Positions 1 through 8,572 are shown, counted from the first letter of the stretch. The stretch: 48,396 nt of DNA from JAFKKS01 sp039808325 (GCA_039808325.1 JBDHSU010000013.1:1-48396); one strand, 5' to 3'. Notes: a model not told the origin generated them from the letters alone. Translations and numbers: made by a program.

Positions 1-3
1 CAA

Positions 4-27
4 CCCTCCCCCACAAGGGGGGGAGGG
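4..27 (-). terminator. Stem-loop downstream of the TRAP solute-binding gene
   Basis: Perfect 9-bp inverted repeat (arms 4-12 and 19-27, six-base loop) lying 37 bases past the stop of the minus-strand gene that ends at 64. It could end that transcript. There is no U-tract, and pyrimidine/purine hairpins of this kind also occur as dispersed repeats in rhizobial genomes, so the terminator role is inferred. Confidence 0.4.
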
Positions 28-63
28 AGCCCGCCCGTCGCAAGGCAAGCGCGCTCCGAGCGC

Positions 64-1074
64 TCACGCGATCGGGCCGGTGAACTTCTCCAGGATGGCC
101 CAGGCTTCGTCGCCGTACTTGCCCTTCCATTCCTTGTAGAAGCCGGCGGACTGCAGCTTGTCGCGGAACGGCTTCGGATCGACCTTATGGAACTCCATGC
201 CCTTGCTGGTCAGATCCGCCTTGAAGCTGTCGTTCTGCTTGGCGATGTCCGCGCGCTGATCGACCGCCGACTGGTTGAGGTTCTTGGCGATGACCTCCTG
301 GATGTCCTTCGGCAGCCCGTTCCACATCTTGCCGTTCGCGAGCATCCAGAAGCCGTCCCACATGTGGTTCGTCTCGGACAGGTACTTCTGAACCTCATAG
401 AGTTTCGCGAAGTAGATGATCGAGAGCGGGTTCTCCTGCCCCTCCGCCACCTTGGTCTGCAGCGCCGAATACACTTCGGAGAAGTTGATCGACATCGGCG
501 AGGCGTCGAACGCCTTGAACATCGAGGTCCACAGCGGGCTTACCGGCACGCGGATCTTGAAGCCCTTCAGGTCCTCCGGCGTCTTGATCGGCTTGGTCGA
601 CGAGGTCATCTCGCGATAGCCGTTGTCGTACTGCTTCTCCATCGCGACGAGGCCGGCCTTCGCGATCTGCGCGCGGATGTGCGCGCCGAGCGCCCCGTCC
701 ATCGCCGGCCAGACCTTGTCGTAGCTCTCCCAGATGAAGCCGAGGCCGTTGATCGAGGCGACGGGAACGAGCGTCGAGAGGATGAGGCCCGAGAGCGTGA
801 AGAACTCGATGGCGCCGGAGCGCAATTGGCTCAGCATATCGGTGTCGGACCCGAGCTGGTTGTTCGGGAATACCTGGATCTCGACGCGGCCGTTCGTCTC
901 CTTCTTGATGCGCTCCATCGCTTCCGTGGTGCGCACGGTGAGCGGATGCGTCAGCGGCGAGTTGTTGGCGTATTTGAACTGAAATTCCGGTGCGGCTTTC
1001 GCGATCCACGGCATCGCAAGCGTTGTGCCGGCAGCGGTGCCGGCCAAAAGCACGGCACGACGAGTCGTCTTCAT
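64..1074 (-). CDS. TRAP transporter solute-binding protein (DctP family)
   Basis: Periplasmic solute receptor of a tripartite ATP-independent (TRAP) transporter, probably for a carboxylate; the substrate cannot be read from sequence. The 336-residue length is normal for DctP proteins. The N-terminus (TTRRAVLLAG, then an Ala-rich stretch ending near AKA) is a Tat-type signal peptide. The mature part shows the family pattern of an early NSPLTHP segment, the NNQLGSDTDML segment, and the mid-protein GFKIRVP motif with its conserved Arg, which in characterised members salt-bridges the substrate carboxylate. I chose the ATG at 1074 over the in-frame ATG at 1095 because GGAGG sits 5-7 bases before it and the signal peptide then starts cleanly. 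No DctQ or DctM membrane subunits lie in this window, so the partner genes are beyond the left edge or elsewhere. Confidence 0.88.
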   Translation of the reverse strand: MKTTRRAVLLAGTAAGTTLAMPWIAKAAPEFQFKYANNSPLTHPLTVRTTEAMERIKKETNGRVEIQVFPNNQLGSDTDMLSQLRSGAIEFFTLSGLILSTLVPVASINGLGFIWESYDKVWPAMDGALGAHIRAQIAKAGLVAMEKQYDNGYREMTSSTKPIKTPEDLKGFKIRVPVSPLWTSMFKAFDASPMSINFSEVYSALQTKVAEGQENPLSIIYFAKLYEVQKYLSETNHMWDGFWMLANGKMWNGLPKDIQEVIAKNLNQSAVDQRADIAKQNDSFKADLTSKGMEFHKVDPKPFRDKLQSAGFYKEWKGKYGDEAWAILEKFTGPIA

Positions 1075-1209
1075 CGTTTCCTCCAAGGTCTTCATTTGCT
1101 GCGGCCGTTGGGTCGGCCGTCGATTTCACAATGATCGCTCGCCATCATGGGCGAGGGCGAAAGCGGCGGCAAGAGGCTCCAACTGGACACAATGGCCAAT
1201 GCCAACGAT

Positions 1210-1314
1210 CCGTCACCCTGAGGTGCGGGACGCAAAGCGTCGAGCTCGAAGGGCGGCGGCCGGCACGTGCGGCCATCCTGCGAGGCTCGCTTCGCGAGCA
1301 CCTCAGGATGACGG
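1210..1314. repeat. Palindromic dispersed intergenic repeat, copy 1
   Basis: The 1075-1335 gap is non-coding and is mostly filled by this element. Its ends (1210-1226 and 1298-1314) are 17-base inverted arms with a single mismatch, and the inside carries a shorter GCTCGCTTCGCGAGC palindrome. A related copy lies at 6456-6570, sharing the outer ends, the central CTCGAAGGGCG block and the GGCCATCCT block. This matches the small palindromic repeats scattered between genes in Bradyrhizobium-like genomes. I see no open frame or promoter that explains it. Confidence 0.75.
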
Positions 1315-1335
1315 CCGAGCTGGCGACACGAATTG

Positions 1336-2304
1336 CTACAACATCGATTTTACCGCCGCGACGACCTTCTCGGCGCTGACCCGCACCGCGGCTTCGAGCG
1401 GCGGAGCGAACGGAATCGGGATGCGCGGAGCGCCGAGACGCTTCGCGGCTTTCAGGTGCGAAGGGCCGACGCGATCGACGATGCGCGCCACCACTTCGGC
1501 GCCGAAGCCGCCGACCTCGACGGCCTCGTGCACGACGAGCAGCCGTCCGGTCTTCTTCGCCGAAGCCGCGACGGCGTCCTCGTCCCACGGCCAGATGGTC
1601 CGCAGGTCGAGCAGATCGACCGCGATCCCCTGCCCGGCCAATGTCTCCGCCGCCTTCTCGACCAGCGGCACCGCCGCCGACCAGGAGACGAGGGTCGCCG
1701 CGTCGCCGGTGCGCACGGTCCGCGCCTTGCCGAACGGGATCGGCGCGATCGTATCGGCCAGTTCGCCGGGCGCCTGCCACAAATCCTTGGGATCGAAGAA
1801 CAGCACCGGGTCGTCGCTGCGGATGGCCTGCACCAGGAGCCCGGCGGCGTCGGCCGCGTTCGACGGCGTCACCACGACGACGCCCGGCAGATGCGCGAAC
1901 CACGCTTCCAGCATCTGCGAATGCTGCGCGGCGGAGTTGCGCCACATGCCATGCGGCATGCGCACGACGACGGCGGGCTTCGCCTGCCCGCCGAACATGT
2001 AGCGTACCTTGGCGATCTGGTTGACCAGCTCGTCCATCGCGCACATGACGAAGTCGAAGATGCGCATCTCGATGATCGGCCGCGTGCCGACGAGCGCGGC
2101 GCCGAGGCCCGCGCCCATGATCGTCGATTCCGAGATCGGCGTGGAGACGACGCGCTCCGGCCCGAACTCGTCGAGAAAGCCCTTGTACTGGCCCCAAAGG
2201 CCGCCGCGCGCGACGTCCTCGCCCAGCACCCAGACGCGATCGTCGCGACGCATTTCCTGCAGCGCGGCGAGCCGCACCGCCTCGACCAAGGTCACCGCGC
2301 CCAT
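1336..2304 (-). CDS. 2-oxoacid dehydrogenase E1 component, beta subunit
   Basis: Beta half of a heterotetrameric ThDP-dependent E1 (pyruvate, acetoin or branched-chain 2-oxoacid dehydrogenase type), 322 residues, which is normal. It opens with the family pattern (TLVEAVRLAALQEMRRD, then VLGEDVARGG), followed by RVVSTPISE, the IEMRIFDF strand and the QHSQMLEAWFAHLPG segment. The C-terminal transketolase-C domain includes DLLDLRTIWPWD and VVHEAVEVGGFGAE. The start is the ATG at 2304, preceded by GGGAG at suitable spacing. It overlaps the 3' end of the alpha-subunit gene by 13 bases, so the two are co-transcribed and probably translationally coupled. No E2 or E3 gene is nearby, so which complex it feeds is unknown; acetoin dehydrogenase-like is as plausible as pyruvate. 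Confidence 0.9.
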   Translation of the reverse strand: MGAVTLVEAVRLAALQEMRRDDRVWVLGEDVARGGLWGQYKGFLDEFGPERVVSTPISESTIMGAGLGAALVGTRPIIEMRIFDFVMCAMDELVNQIAKVRYMFGGQAKPAVVVRMPHGMWRNSAAQHSQMLEAWFAHLPGVVVVTPSNAADAAGLLVQAIRSDDPVLFFDPKDLWQAPGELADTIAPIPFGKARTVRTGDAATLVSWSAAVPLVEKAAETLAGQGIAVDLLDLRTIWPWDEDAVAASAKKTGRLLVVHEAVEVGGFGAEVVARIVDRVGPSHLKAAKRLGAPRIPIPFAPPLEAAVRVSAEKVVAAVKSML

Positions 2305-3281
2305 GCGACCGCTCCCACGTCCTGCACATCGTCGAAGGCGACGGCGGTGTCCGGCCACGGCGCGGCGCGCGCGCCCTCCCGCGCCTTCGTCATTTCATCC
2401 ATCGCCTGCTCGCGGATCGCCGCCAGCGCATCATCCGTGGCGCCGCGCTCCTTCAGCAGCTTCGCGAAACGCGCGAGCGGCTCGCGTCCGCGTGCCGCCT
2501 CGACGTCCTCCGCGCGCCGCCAGGCGGCCGGGTCGGTCGAGGTGTGGCCGAGCAGGCGGTAGGTGCGTGCATGCAGGAGCCGCGGCCCTTCCCCGCGCCG
2601 GATGCTGGCGACAAGCTCGCGCGCCGCTTCCTCCACCGCGAGAACGTCGTTGCCGTCGACGGTGACGCCGGGCACGCCGCAGCTTTCCGCGCGCGCCACG
2701 ACGCCCTGTCCGGCGGTCACGCTCTCCGCCGCGGTGAAGGCGGCGACGCCGTTGTCCTCGCAGACGAACAGCACCGGCAGCTTGTAGAGCGCCGCCCAGT
2801 TCAGCCCTTCCATGAACGGGCCGCGATTGATCGCGCCGTCGCCGAACATGCAGGCGACGATGGCGTCGGAGCGCAGCAGCTTCAGCCCTTGCGCCGCGCC
2901 GCAGGCGATGGGAATGCCGCCGGCGACGACGCCGTTCGCGCCCAGCATCCCGACGGAGAAGTCCGCGATGTGCATCGAGCCGCCCTTGCCGCGGCAATAC
3001 CCGCCGGCGCGGCCGTAAAGCTCGGCCATCATGCGGGCGGGCTCGGCGCCCTTTCCGATGGCGTGGCCGTGCCCGCGGTGGTTCGAGGTGAGGCGATCGT
3101 CGGGGCGCAGATTGGCGCACAGCCCGGCGGCCACCGCCTCCTGCCCGATCGACACGTGCAGCGGCCCGGGAATATCGCCGGCCTTGTGCGCCTCGAGCGC
3201 CGTTTCCTCGAAAGCGCGGATGCGCGCCATGGTGCGATAGAGATCGAGCAGGCGCTTGAGATTGTCACCGGATGTGGTCAT
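2292..3281 (-). CDS. 2-oxoacid dehydrogenase E1 component, alpha subunit
   Basis: Alpha half of the same E1 enzyme, 329 residues. It binds ThDP and decarboxylates the 2-oxoacid. Visible landmarks are the SIGQEAVAAG and SNHRGHGHAIGKG segments, RGKGGSMHIAD, and the ThDP/Mg motif beginning GDGAINRG (about residues 147-154) and closing at EDNGVA (about 175-180). The C-terminus has RTYRLLGHTSTDPAAWR, the phosphorylation-loop region of E1 alpha proteins. The start is the ATG at 3281; the open frame runs further upstream but that extension has no family resemblance. First gene of the alpha-beta pair. It lies 137 bases from the divergent gene at 3419, so that gap should hold both promoters. Confidence 0.9.
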   Translation of the reverse strand: MTTSGDNLKRLLDLYRTMARIRAFEETALEAHKAGDIPGPLHVSIGQEAVAAGLCANLRPDDRLTSNHRGHGHAIGKGAEPARMMAELYGRAGGYCRGKGGSMHIADFSVGMLGANGVVAGGIPIACGAAQGLKLLRSDAIVACMFGDGAINRGPFMEGLNWAALYKLPVLFVCEDNGVAAFTAAESVTAGQGVVARAESCGVPGVTVDGNDVLAVEEAARELVASIRRGEGPRLLHARTYRLLGHTSTDPAAWRRAEDVEAARGREPLARFAKLLKERGATDDALAAIREQAMDEMTKAREGARAAPWPDTAVAFDDVQDVGAVAWAR

Positions 3282-3418
3282 GGAGGTTCGCTGACACGTG
3301 CGCGGCTTGCGCGGGGATGGGAAGGATGCTTCAAACGCACCGGCCCTGTCCACTGGCGAAAAGTCTGTAATCGCCAATCGACCTTGCCCTCCCCCGGTTC
3401 TCTTCCCGGAGAACAAGC

Positions 3419-4246
3419 GTGCACGACGTCATCATCACCGACAGCGTCACGACGCTCGGGCCCGATCCGCGCGGGCGCGCGGCGCTCGCCGCCTCGCATG
3501 GGGGGCTCTACGCCGCCTATCTCGCGGCGAAGGCGGAACTGAAGGCCGTGATCCTTTCCGACGCCGGCGTCGGACGCGAGCGCGCCGGGATCGCCGGCCT
3601 CGGCCTGCTCGAAAGCCTCGGCATGCCGGCGGCGACGATCGGCCATCGCTCCGCGCGCATCGGCGACGGCGGGGATTGCCGGGCGCGCGGCGTGATCAGC
3701 TTCGCGAACGGCCATGCCCGATCGCTCGGCGTTGAAGCCGGCATGGCGGCGCAGGCGGCGCTGAACCTCCTCGCCGGGGCCGACATCGCGCCGCCGCGCG
3801 CGCCGGCGCCGATGCACGAGACGCGCCACGATCTCACGGAGGCTTCGCCGCCGCACGTCAACGTCGTCGCGCTCGATTCCAATGCGCTGGTCACGCCGCA
3901 GGACGCCGGGCACGTCATCGTCACCGGCTCGCATGGCGGCTTGCTCGGCGGCCGTCCGGAAACGGCGGTGAAATACGACGTCTTCGCCGCCCTCTATAAC
4001 GATGCCGATATCGGCATCGACGGCGCCGGTATCTCGCGCTTGCCCGCGCTCGACGCGCGCGGCATCGCCGGAGCCATGGTGAGCGCCTGGAGCGCGCGCA
4101 TCGGCGACGGGCAATCGACCTACAACGACGGCTTCGTCAGCGCGCTCAATGCGCGCGCCATCCGCTGCGGCGGAGAAATCGGAATTTCGGCAAGGGAACT
4201 TGTGGCGCGCCTCGTCGCCGCTCGCGTAAAGGAACTGAAAGCATGA
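3419..4246 (+). CDS. Unrecognised protein with an internal duplication, coupled to a ThDP enzyme
   Basis: 275 residues, no signal peptide or membrane segment; I do not recognise the family. It has two repeated halves. SHGGLY (26-31) followed about 50 residues later by SARIGDG (78-84) is matched by SHGGLL (171-176) followed at nearly the same distance by SARIGDG (225-231). Between these anchors both halves share a Gly-rich GxxRAGIAGL / GIDGAGISRL segment. The Ser-His-Gly-Gly and Ile-Gly-Asp-Gly motifs look like active-site or ligand loops, and the two halves probably form a pseudo-dimer. The start is GTG at 3419 with GGAG seven bases upstream. The stop overlaps the ATG of the next gene (ATGA at 4243-4246), so it should be made together with that ThDP enzyme. 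No function is assigned. Confidence 0.85.
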   Translation: MHDVIITDSVTTLGPDPRGRAALAASHGGLYAAYLAAKAELKAVILSDAGVGRERAGIAGLGLLESLGMPAATIGHRSARIGDGGDCRARGVISFANGHARSLGVEAGMAAQAALNLLAGADIAPPRAPAPMHETRHDLTEASPPHVNVVALDSNALVTPQDAGHVIVTGSHGGLLGGRPETAVKYDVFAALYNDADIGIDGAGISRLPALDARGIAGAMVSAWSARIGDGQSTYNDGFVSALNARAIRCGGEIGISARELVARLVAARVKELKA

Positions 4247-5985
4247 CCACGGCCTCGAACTCCACCCGTCGTATGAACGGCGGCCAGGCGCTCGCCGAAA
4301 TGCTGCGGCTTTCCGAAGTCGGCCCGATGTTCGGCATGGGCGGCTTTCAACTGCTGCCGTTCTACGAGGCGATGCGCGCGCTCGGCTTACGGCACTTCCT
4401 GATCAACGACGAACGCTGCGGCGCCTTCGCCGCCGACGCTTATGCGCGCGTCACCAATCGTCCGGGCGTGTGCGACGGCACGCTCGGCCCCGGCGCCACG
4501 AACCTCGTCACCGGCCTCGTCGAGTCGTTCAACGCCGGCATTCCGCAGGTGGTGCTGATCGGCGACACCAACCGCGATCATTCCTGGAAGAACATGACGC
4601 AGGAGGCGCGGCAGATCGAGATCCTGCGCCCGGCGGTGAAGGACGTGCTGCGCATCGAATCGACGAAGCGCATTCCGGAGCTCGTCCGCCGCGCCTTCGC
4701 CATCGCGACCAGCGGACGCTGCGGGCCCGTGGTGCTCGACGTTCCCGAAGACGTGGCGCACGGCGAGCACGACTTCGACGCCACGGACTTCCGCGTCGAT
4801 CCCGCGACCTTGCGCGCGCAGGCGCGCCGCACGCGTCCCGACCCGCACGAGCTCGAGCGCGCCGCCGCGCTGATCGCGAAGGCGCAGCGCCCGCTGCTCC
4901 TCGTCGGCGGCGGCATCCATGTCTCCGAGGCATACGAAGCGCTCGCCGCATTGGCGCAAGCGCACAATATCCCGGTCGCGCACACGATGTCCGGCAAGGG
5001 CGCGATCGCCTGCACGAGCCCGCTTTCCGCCGGCGTGTTCGGCCGTTATTCGCGCATTGCCAACGACCTCGTCGCAACGTCCGACGCGCTGATCGTCGTC
5101 GGCTGCAAGCTCGGCGAGATCGCGACGAAGCGCTTTCAGCTCTTCGCGCCCGGCGCCAAGATCATCCACATCGACATCTGCCCGGAAGAGCTCGGCCGCA
5201 CCACGCCGGCGGAAATCGGCATGGCCGCCGACGCGCGGCTGGCGCTCGCGGACCTTTCCGCCGCGCTCGGTGACGGCAAGGCGATGCGCGCGAGGCGGCA
5301 AGCCTATTGCGACGAAATTCCCGCGCGCATGGCCAAGTGGCGGGAGGGTGCGCGCGAGCGGCTGGAATCGCGCGAGAAGCCGATCAATGTCGGCCGCCTG
5401 ATGAACGAGCTGAACGCGCTGATGCCGGAGGATTCGATCCTCGTCGCCGACGGCGGCTTCGCCGGCCACTGGGGCGGCCTGCTCTACGATACGAAGCGCG
5501 CCGGCCGCCACTTCATCGCCGACCGCGGCTTCGCGTCGATCGGCTACGGCGTGCCGGGGAGCCTCGGCGCGCAGCTCGCGGCGGGCAAACGCCGCGTCGT
5601 CGGCATGACCGGCGACGGCGGCTTCAACATGACGATCGGCGACCTCGAAACCGCGCGCCGCTCCGGCACGCCGTTCGTCATCTGCGTCTTCAACAACGCC
5701 GCCTCGGGCTACGTGAAGGCGCTGCAGCACTCGATGTACGGCAAGGGAAACTACCAGTCGTCCGATCTCGTCGAGATGAACTACGCGTGGATCGCCGACG
5801 CCATGGGCTGCAAGGGCATCCGCGTCGAGGATCCGGAGAAACTGGGCGCCGCGCTGCGCGAGGGCCTGGAGAATACCGCGACGCCGACCGTGCTCGACAT
5901 CGTGGTGACGCGCGACCCGGCGAAAATGCTGCCGGGCGTCGACAACCGCACCCTCACCGTCGCGAAGGGAGACCGCCCCGTATGA
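4243..5985 (+). CDS. Thiamine-diphosphate-dependent enzyme, acetolactate-synthase-like
   Basis: 580 residues with the three-domain plan of the acetolactate synthase/benzoylformate decarboxylase superfamily: an N-terminal pyrimidine-binding domain with the activating Glu at about 57 (in NDERCGAFAADAYAR), a central Rossmann-like domain (LLLVGGGIH to IIHIDICPEELG), and a C-terminal pyrophosphate-binding domain with GDGGF (457-461) closing at FNNAASG. Reactions in the superfamily include decarboxylation, carboligation and oxidation of 2-oxoacids; which applies here cannot be read. It is not a typical IlvB: no regulatory IlvN/H subunit follows and it is coupled instead to an unrecognised duplicated protein. 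It overlaps that upstream gene by four bases. Its 3' end overlaps the convergent small gene at 5954 by 32 bases. Confidence 0.88.
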   Translation: MTTASNSTRRMNGGQALAEMLRLSEVGPMFGMGGFQLLPFYEAMRALGLRHFLINDERCGAFAADAYARVTNRPGVCDGTLGPGATNLVTGLVESFNAGIPQVVLIGDTNRDHSWKNMTQEARQIEILRPAVKDVLRIESTKRIPELVRRAFAIATSGRCGPVVLDVPEDVAHGEHDFDATDFRVDPATLRAQARRTRPDPHELERAAALIAKAQRPLLLVGGGIHVSEAYEALAALAQAHNIPVAHTMSGKGAIACTSPLSAGVFGRYSRIANDLVATSDALIVVGCKLGEIATKRFQLFAPGAKIIHIDICPEELGRTTPAEIGMAADARLALADLSAALGDGKAMRARRQAYCDEIPARMAKWREGARERLESREKPINVGRLMNELNALMPEDSILVADGGFAGHWGGLLYDTKRAGRHFIADRGFASIGYGVPGSLGAQLAAGKRRVVGMTGDGGFNMTIGDLETARRSGTPFVICVFNNAASGYVKALQHSMYGKGNYQSSDLVEMNYAWIADAMGCKGIRVEDPEKLGAALREGLENTATPTVLDIVVTRDPAKMLPGVDNRTLTVAKGDRPV

Positions 5986-6343
5986 ATTCGGGGAGGTCGG
6001 CCGGCGTATCCTGCTCGCCGCCGATCTCGGGCGCGAGCGGCGATGCGTCGCTGCCGGCGGGCGCGCTGTCCGGCGCCAACGTCGCGGCCGACGCGGCGAC
6101 TTCCGGCGGGATCAGGTTCCGCCAGTCCTCGATGCCGCGCGCGACGTTGCGCAGCTCGCGCGCCAGCGCTTCCTCGTTCGGGAAATAGTGGCGCCAGCGG
6201 CCGCTGCGATAAAGCTCGAGGAGATGGTTCCGGCGCTTTTCGGCGAGGCGCGTCCAGCGCATCACCGCCTGGTCCGTTCGTTCCCAGATGCTTTGATCGC
6301 AAACGTCGCGATCCGAGGGGCCGGACGAAGATTCACGGGACAT
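5954..6343 (-). CDS. Small conserved rhizobial protein of unknown function (TIGR03809-like)
   Basis: 129 residues from the ATG at 6343. The N-terminal 75 residues look conserved and folded: a Trp/Arg-rich helical stretch (VMRWTRLAEKRRNHLLELY, then SGRWRHYFPNEEALA). The C-terminal part is an Ala/Pro/Ser-rich low-complexity tail. From memory this pattern matches a short family found in Bradyrhizobium-type genomes and named TIGR03809, with no known function; that match was not searched. No signal peptide or membrane segment. The gene is tail to tail with the ThDP enzyme and overlaps its last 32 bases. An in-frame extension upstream to 6409 is possible but looks non-coding. Confidence 0.65.
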   Translation of the reverse strand: MSRESSSGPSDRDVCDQSIWERTDQAVMRWTRLAEKRRNHLLELYRSGRWRHYFPNEEALARELRNVARGIEDWRNLIPPEVAASAATLAPDSAPAGSDASPLAPEIGGEQDTPADLPEFIRGGLPSRR

Positions 6344-6455
6344 GGACACCACGCAACGCAACACAAAACAGCGCCCGTTTAAGGGTAGAGCCCTCGCGCA
6401 GGCATTCAAGGGTTAACCGGACATTATGGTTAACCGGTGGCATCCCCCACCCGAT

Positions 6456-6570
6456 CCGTCACCCTGCGGTGGGAGGCGCGTTTGTGCCGAGCCTCGAAGG
6501 GCGACGGCTGGAGCGCGCGGGCCATCCTTCGAGACGCATCGCTTCGCGATGCTCCTCGGGATGAGGGCCG
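6456..6570. repeat. Palindromic dispersed intergenic repeat, copy 2
   Basis: Fills most of the 290-base gap 6344-6633. It shares with the 1210-1314 element the opening CCGTCACCCTG, the central CTCGAAGGGCG, the GGCCATCCT block and a terminal GGATGA-type end. The inner palindrome here is GCATCGCTTCGCGATGC. Nothing else in this gap is recognisable. Confidence 0.7.
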
Positions 6571-6633
6571 CAGAGGAAGCCCGAAACGGGGCTCGGCCAT
6601 GACGAAGGAGAAGCCTTCCCCTCTCCGTCTCTG

Positions 6634-7659
6634 TCAGAGCTTCAGCTTGAAGTAGTTGGCGATCTCGCCGACCACGCCGCGGCGGAAGAGGAGCACGCAG
6701 AGGACGAAGATCACGCCCTGGATGACCAGCACCCATTGGCCGTATTGCGCGAGATTGTCCTGCATCGTCACCACGATGAAGGAGCCGACGACCGGGCCGA
6801 AAATGGTGCCGAGGCCGCCGACCAGGGTCATCAGCACCACCTCGCCCGACATCGGCCAATCGACATCCGTGAGCGAGGCGAGCTGGAACACGATGGCTTT
6901 GGTGGCGCCGGCGGTTCCCGCAAGCGCCGCCGAGAGCACGAACGCCATGAGCTTGTAGCGCTCGGTCTTGTAGCCGAGCGAGATCGCGCGCGGCTCGTTC
7001 TCACGGATTGCCTTCAGCACCTCGCCGAACGGCGAGTTGATGATGCGGTAGATCAAGCCGAAGCCCAGGAGGAAGACGATCGCGACGGTGACGTACATCG
7101 TCGTCTGGTTGCTGAGATTGAAAACGCCGAACAGCCAGCCGCGCGGCACCGCCTGGATGCCGTCCTCGCCATGCGTGAACGGCGCCTGCACCGCGAAGAA
7201 GAACATCATCTGCGCCAGCGCCAGCGTGATCATCGCGAAATAGATGCCTTGGCGGCGGATCGCGATCGCCCCCGCGATCACGCCGAGCAAGGCACCGGTC
7301 AGCGTGCCGCCGAGGATCGCTAGCTCCGGCGGAAGCGGCGGGATCGGAATGACGAACCAGTGCCATCCCGAGGCCCAATACGGCACGCTGATCGCGCCGA
7401 CCTTCGCCAGGTGCGCGGTGGCATAGGCGGCCCAGCCGAAGAACAGCGCATGCCCGAAGGAGAGCAAGCCGACATAGCCGATCAGCAGATTGAAGGCGCA
7501 GGCGAACAACGCGAAGCAGAGCACCTTCATGAGCGAGACGGGATAGATCACCGCCGGCGCCAGGACGATGAAGGCGAGCATCAGCAGGAACGCAATGGCC
7601 TCGCTCGAAAGCGCCTTCGGCTGCGCCGTGGAAACGGCGTGTTCCGCGATTGGCGCCAT
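6634..7659 (-). CDS. livM: Branched-chain amino-acid-type ABC transporter permease LivM
   Basis: Inner-membrane permease, 341 residues, of a LivM-type importer. The N-terminus carries several hydrophobic helices (FLLMLAFIVLAPAVIYPVS onwards), the family motif LLIGYVGLLSFGHALFFG near residue 60, and further helices through GFGLIYRIINSPFGEVLKAI. The coupling-loop region follows (RENEPRAISLGYKTERYKL), where the permease meets the ATPases, then VGGLGTIFGPVVG near the C-terminus. Last gene of the liv operon, starting one base after the livH stop. The transported compound is not determined: paralogous Liv systems in these bacteria also carry aromatic compounds, amides or urea. Confidence 0.92.
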   Translation of the reverse strand: MAPIAEHAVSTAQPKALSSEAIAFLLMLAFIVLAPAVIYPVSLMKVLCFALFACAFNLLIGYVGLLSFGHALFFGWAAYATAHLAKVGAISVPYWASGWHWFVIPIPPLPPELAILGGTLTGALLGVIAGAIAIRRQGIYFAMITLALAQMMFFFAVQAPFTHGEDGIQAVPRGWLFGVFNLSNQTTMYVTVAIVFLLGFGLIYRIINSPFGEVLKAIRENEPRAISLGYKTERYKLMAFVLSAALAGTAGATKAIVFQLASLTDVDWPMSGEVVLMTLVGGLGTIFGPVVGSFIVVTMQDNLAQYGQWVLVIQGVIFVLCVLLFRRGVVGEIANYFKLKL

Positions 7660-7660
7660 G

Positions 7661-8548
7661 TCAGGCCGTCCGTCCGAACAGGCCCGCGGGCCGGATGATC
7701 AGCACGATCGCCATGATCACGAAGATAGCGGTGTTGGACGCCTCGGGGAAGAAGACCTTGGTGAGGCCCTCGATCAGCCCGAGCGCGAAACCGGTCACGA
7801 TCGCGCCCATGATCGACCCCATGCCGCCGATCACCACGACCGCGAACACGATGATGATGAGGTTGGAGCCCATCTGCGGCGAAACGTTATAGATCGGCGC
7901 CGCCATCACGCCCGCAAGCCCCGCGAGCCCGACGCCAAACCCGTATGTCAGCGTGATCATGCGCGGCACGTTGATGCCGAAAGCGCGCACGAGCGTCGGA
8001 TTTTCCGTCGCGGCGCGCAGATACGCGCCGAGCCTGGTCCGCTCGATCAGAAACCATGTGGCGAGACACACGACCAGGGAGAACGCGATCACCCAGCCGC
8101 GATAGTTCGGCAGATACATGAAGCCGAGATTGCGGCCGCCGGCGAGCTGGTCGGGCACGCGATAGGGCAAGCCCGACGAGCCGAAATAATTACGGAACAC
8201 GCCCTCGATCACCAGCGCGAGACCGAAGGTCAGCAGCAGTCCGTAGAGGTGATCGAGCTTATAGAGCCACTGCAGGAAGAGCCGCTCGGTGACGATGCCG
8301 ACGATGCCGACGAGGATCGGCACCACAAGCAGCGCCACCCAGTAGTTCCATCCGAGATATTGCAGCAGGAAGAACGCCATGAAGGCGCCCAGCATGTACT
8401 GGGCACCATGCGCGAAGTTGATGATGTTGAGCATGCCGAAGATCACGGCGAGCCCCAGGCTCAACAGCGCGTAGAACGAGCCGTTGATCAGCCCGAGCAG
8501 AAGCTGACCGAACAACGCCTGCGATGGGATGCCGAAAATCTCGAACAT
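7661..8548 (-). CDS. livH: Branched-chain amino-acid-type ABC transporter permease LivH
   Basis: Second inner-membrane permease, 295 residues. Characteristic LivH segments are LLLGLINGSFYALLSLGLAVIFG-type helix one, NIINFAHGAQYMLGAF, the coupling segment RTRLGAYLRAATENPTLVRAFGI, and GGMGSIMGAIVTGFALGLIE near the C-terminus. It pairs with LivM to form the pore. The start is the ATG at 8548, and a hairpin lies in the 59-base gap between this gene and the binding-protein gene upstream. Confidence 0.92.
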   Translation of the reverse strand: MFEIFGIPSQALFGQLLLGLINGSFYALLSLGLAVIFGMLNIINFAHGAQYMLGAFMAFFLLQYLGWNYWVALLVVPILVGIVGIVTERLFLQWLYKLDHLYGLLLTFGLALVIEGVFRNYFGSSGLPYRVPDQLAGGRNLGFMYLPNYRGWVIAFSLVVCLATWFLIERTRLGAYLRAATENPTLVRAFGINVPRMITLTYGFGVGLAGLAGVMAAPIYNVSPQMGSNLIIIVFAVVVIGGMGSIMGAIVTGFALGLIEGLTKVFFPEASNTAIFVIMAIVLIIRPAGLFGRTA

Positions 8549-8572
8549 AGGTCAATCTCGCCGTCCGCATTG

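Noticed and set aside
4243..5985. Calling this gene ilvB/ilvI acetolactate synthase
   Set aside because: No small subunit follows, it is coupled to an unrelated gene, and superfamily motifs alone do not set the reaction.
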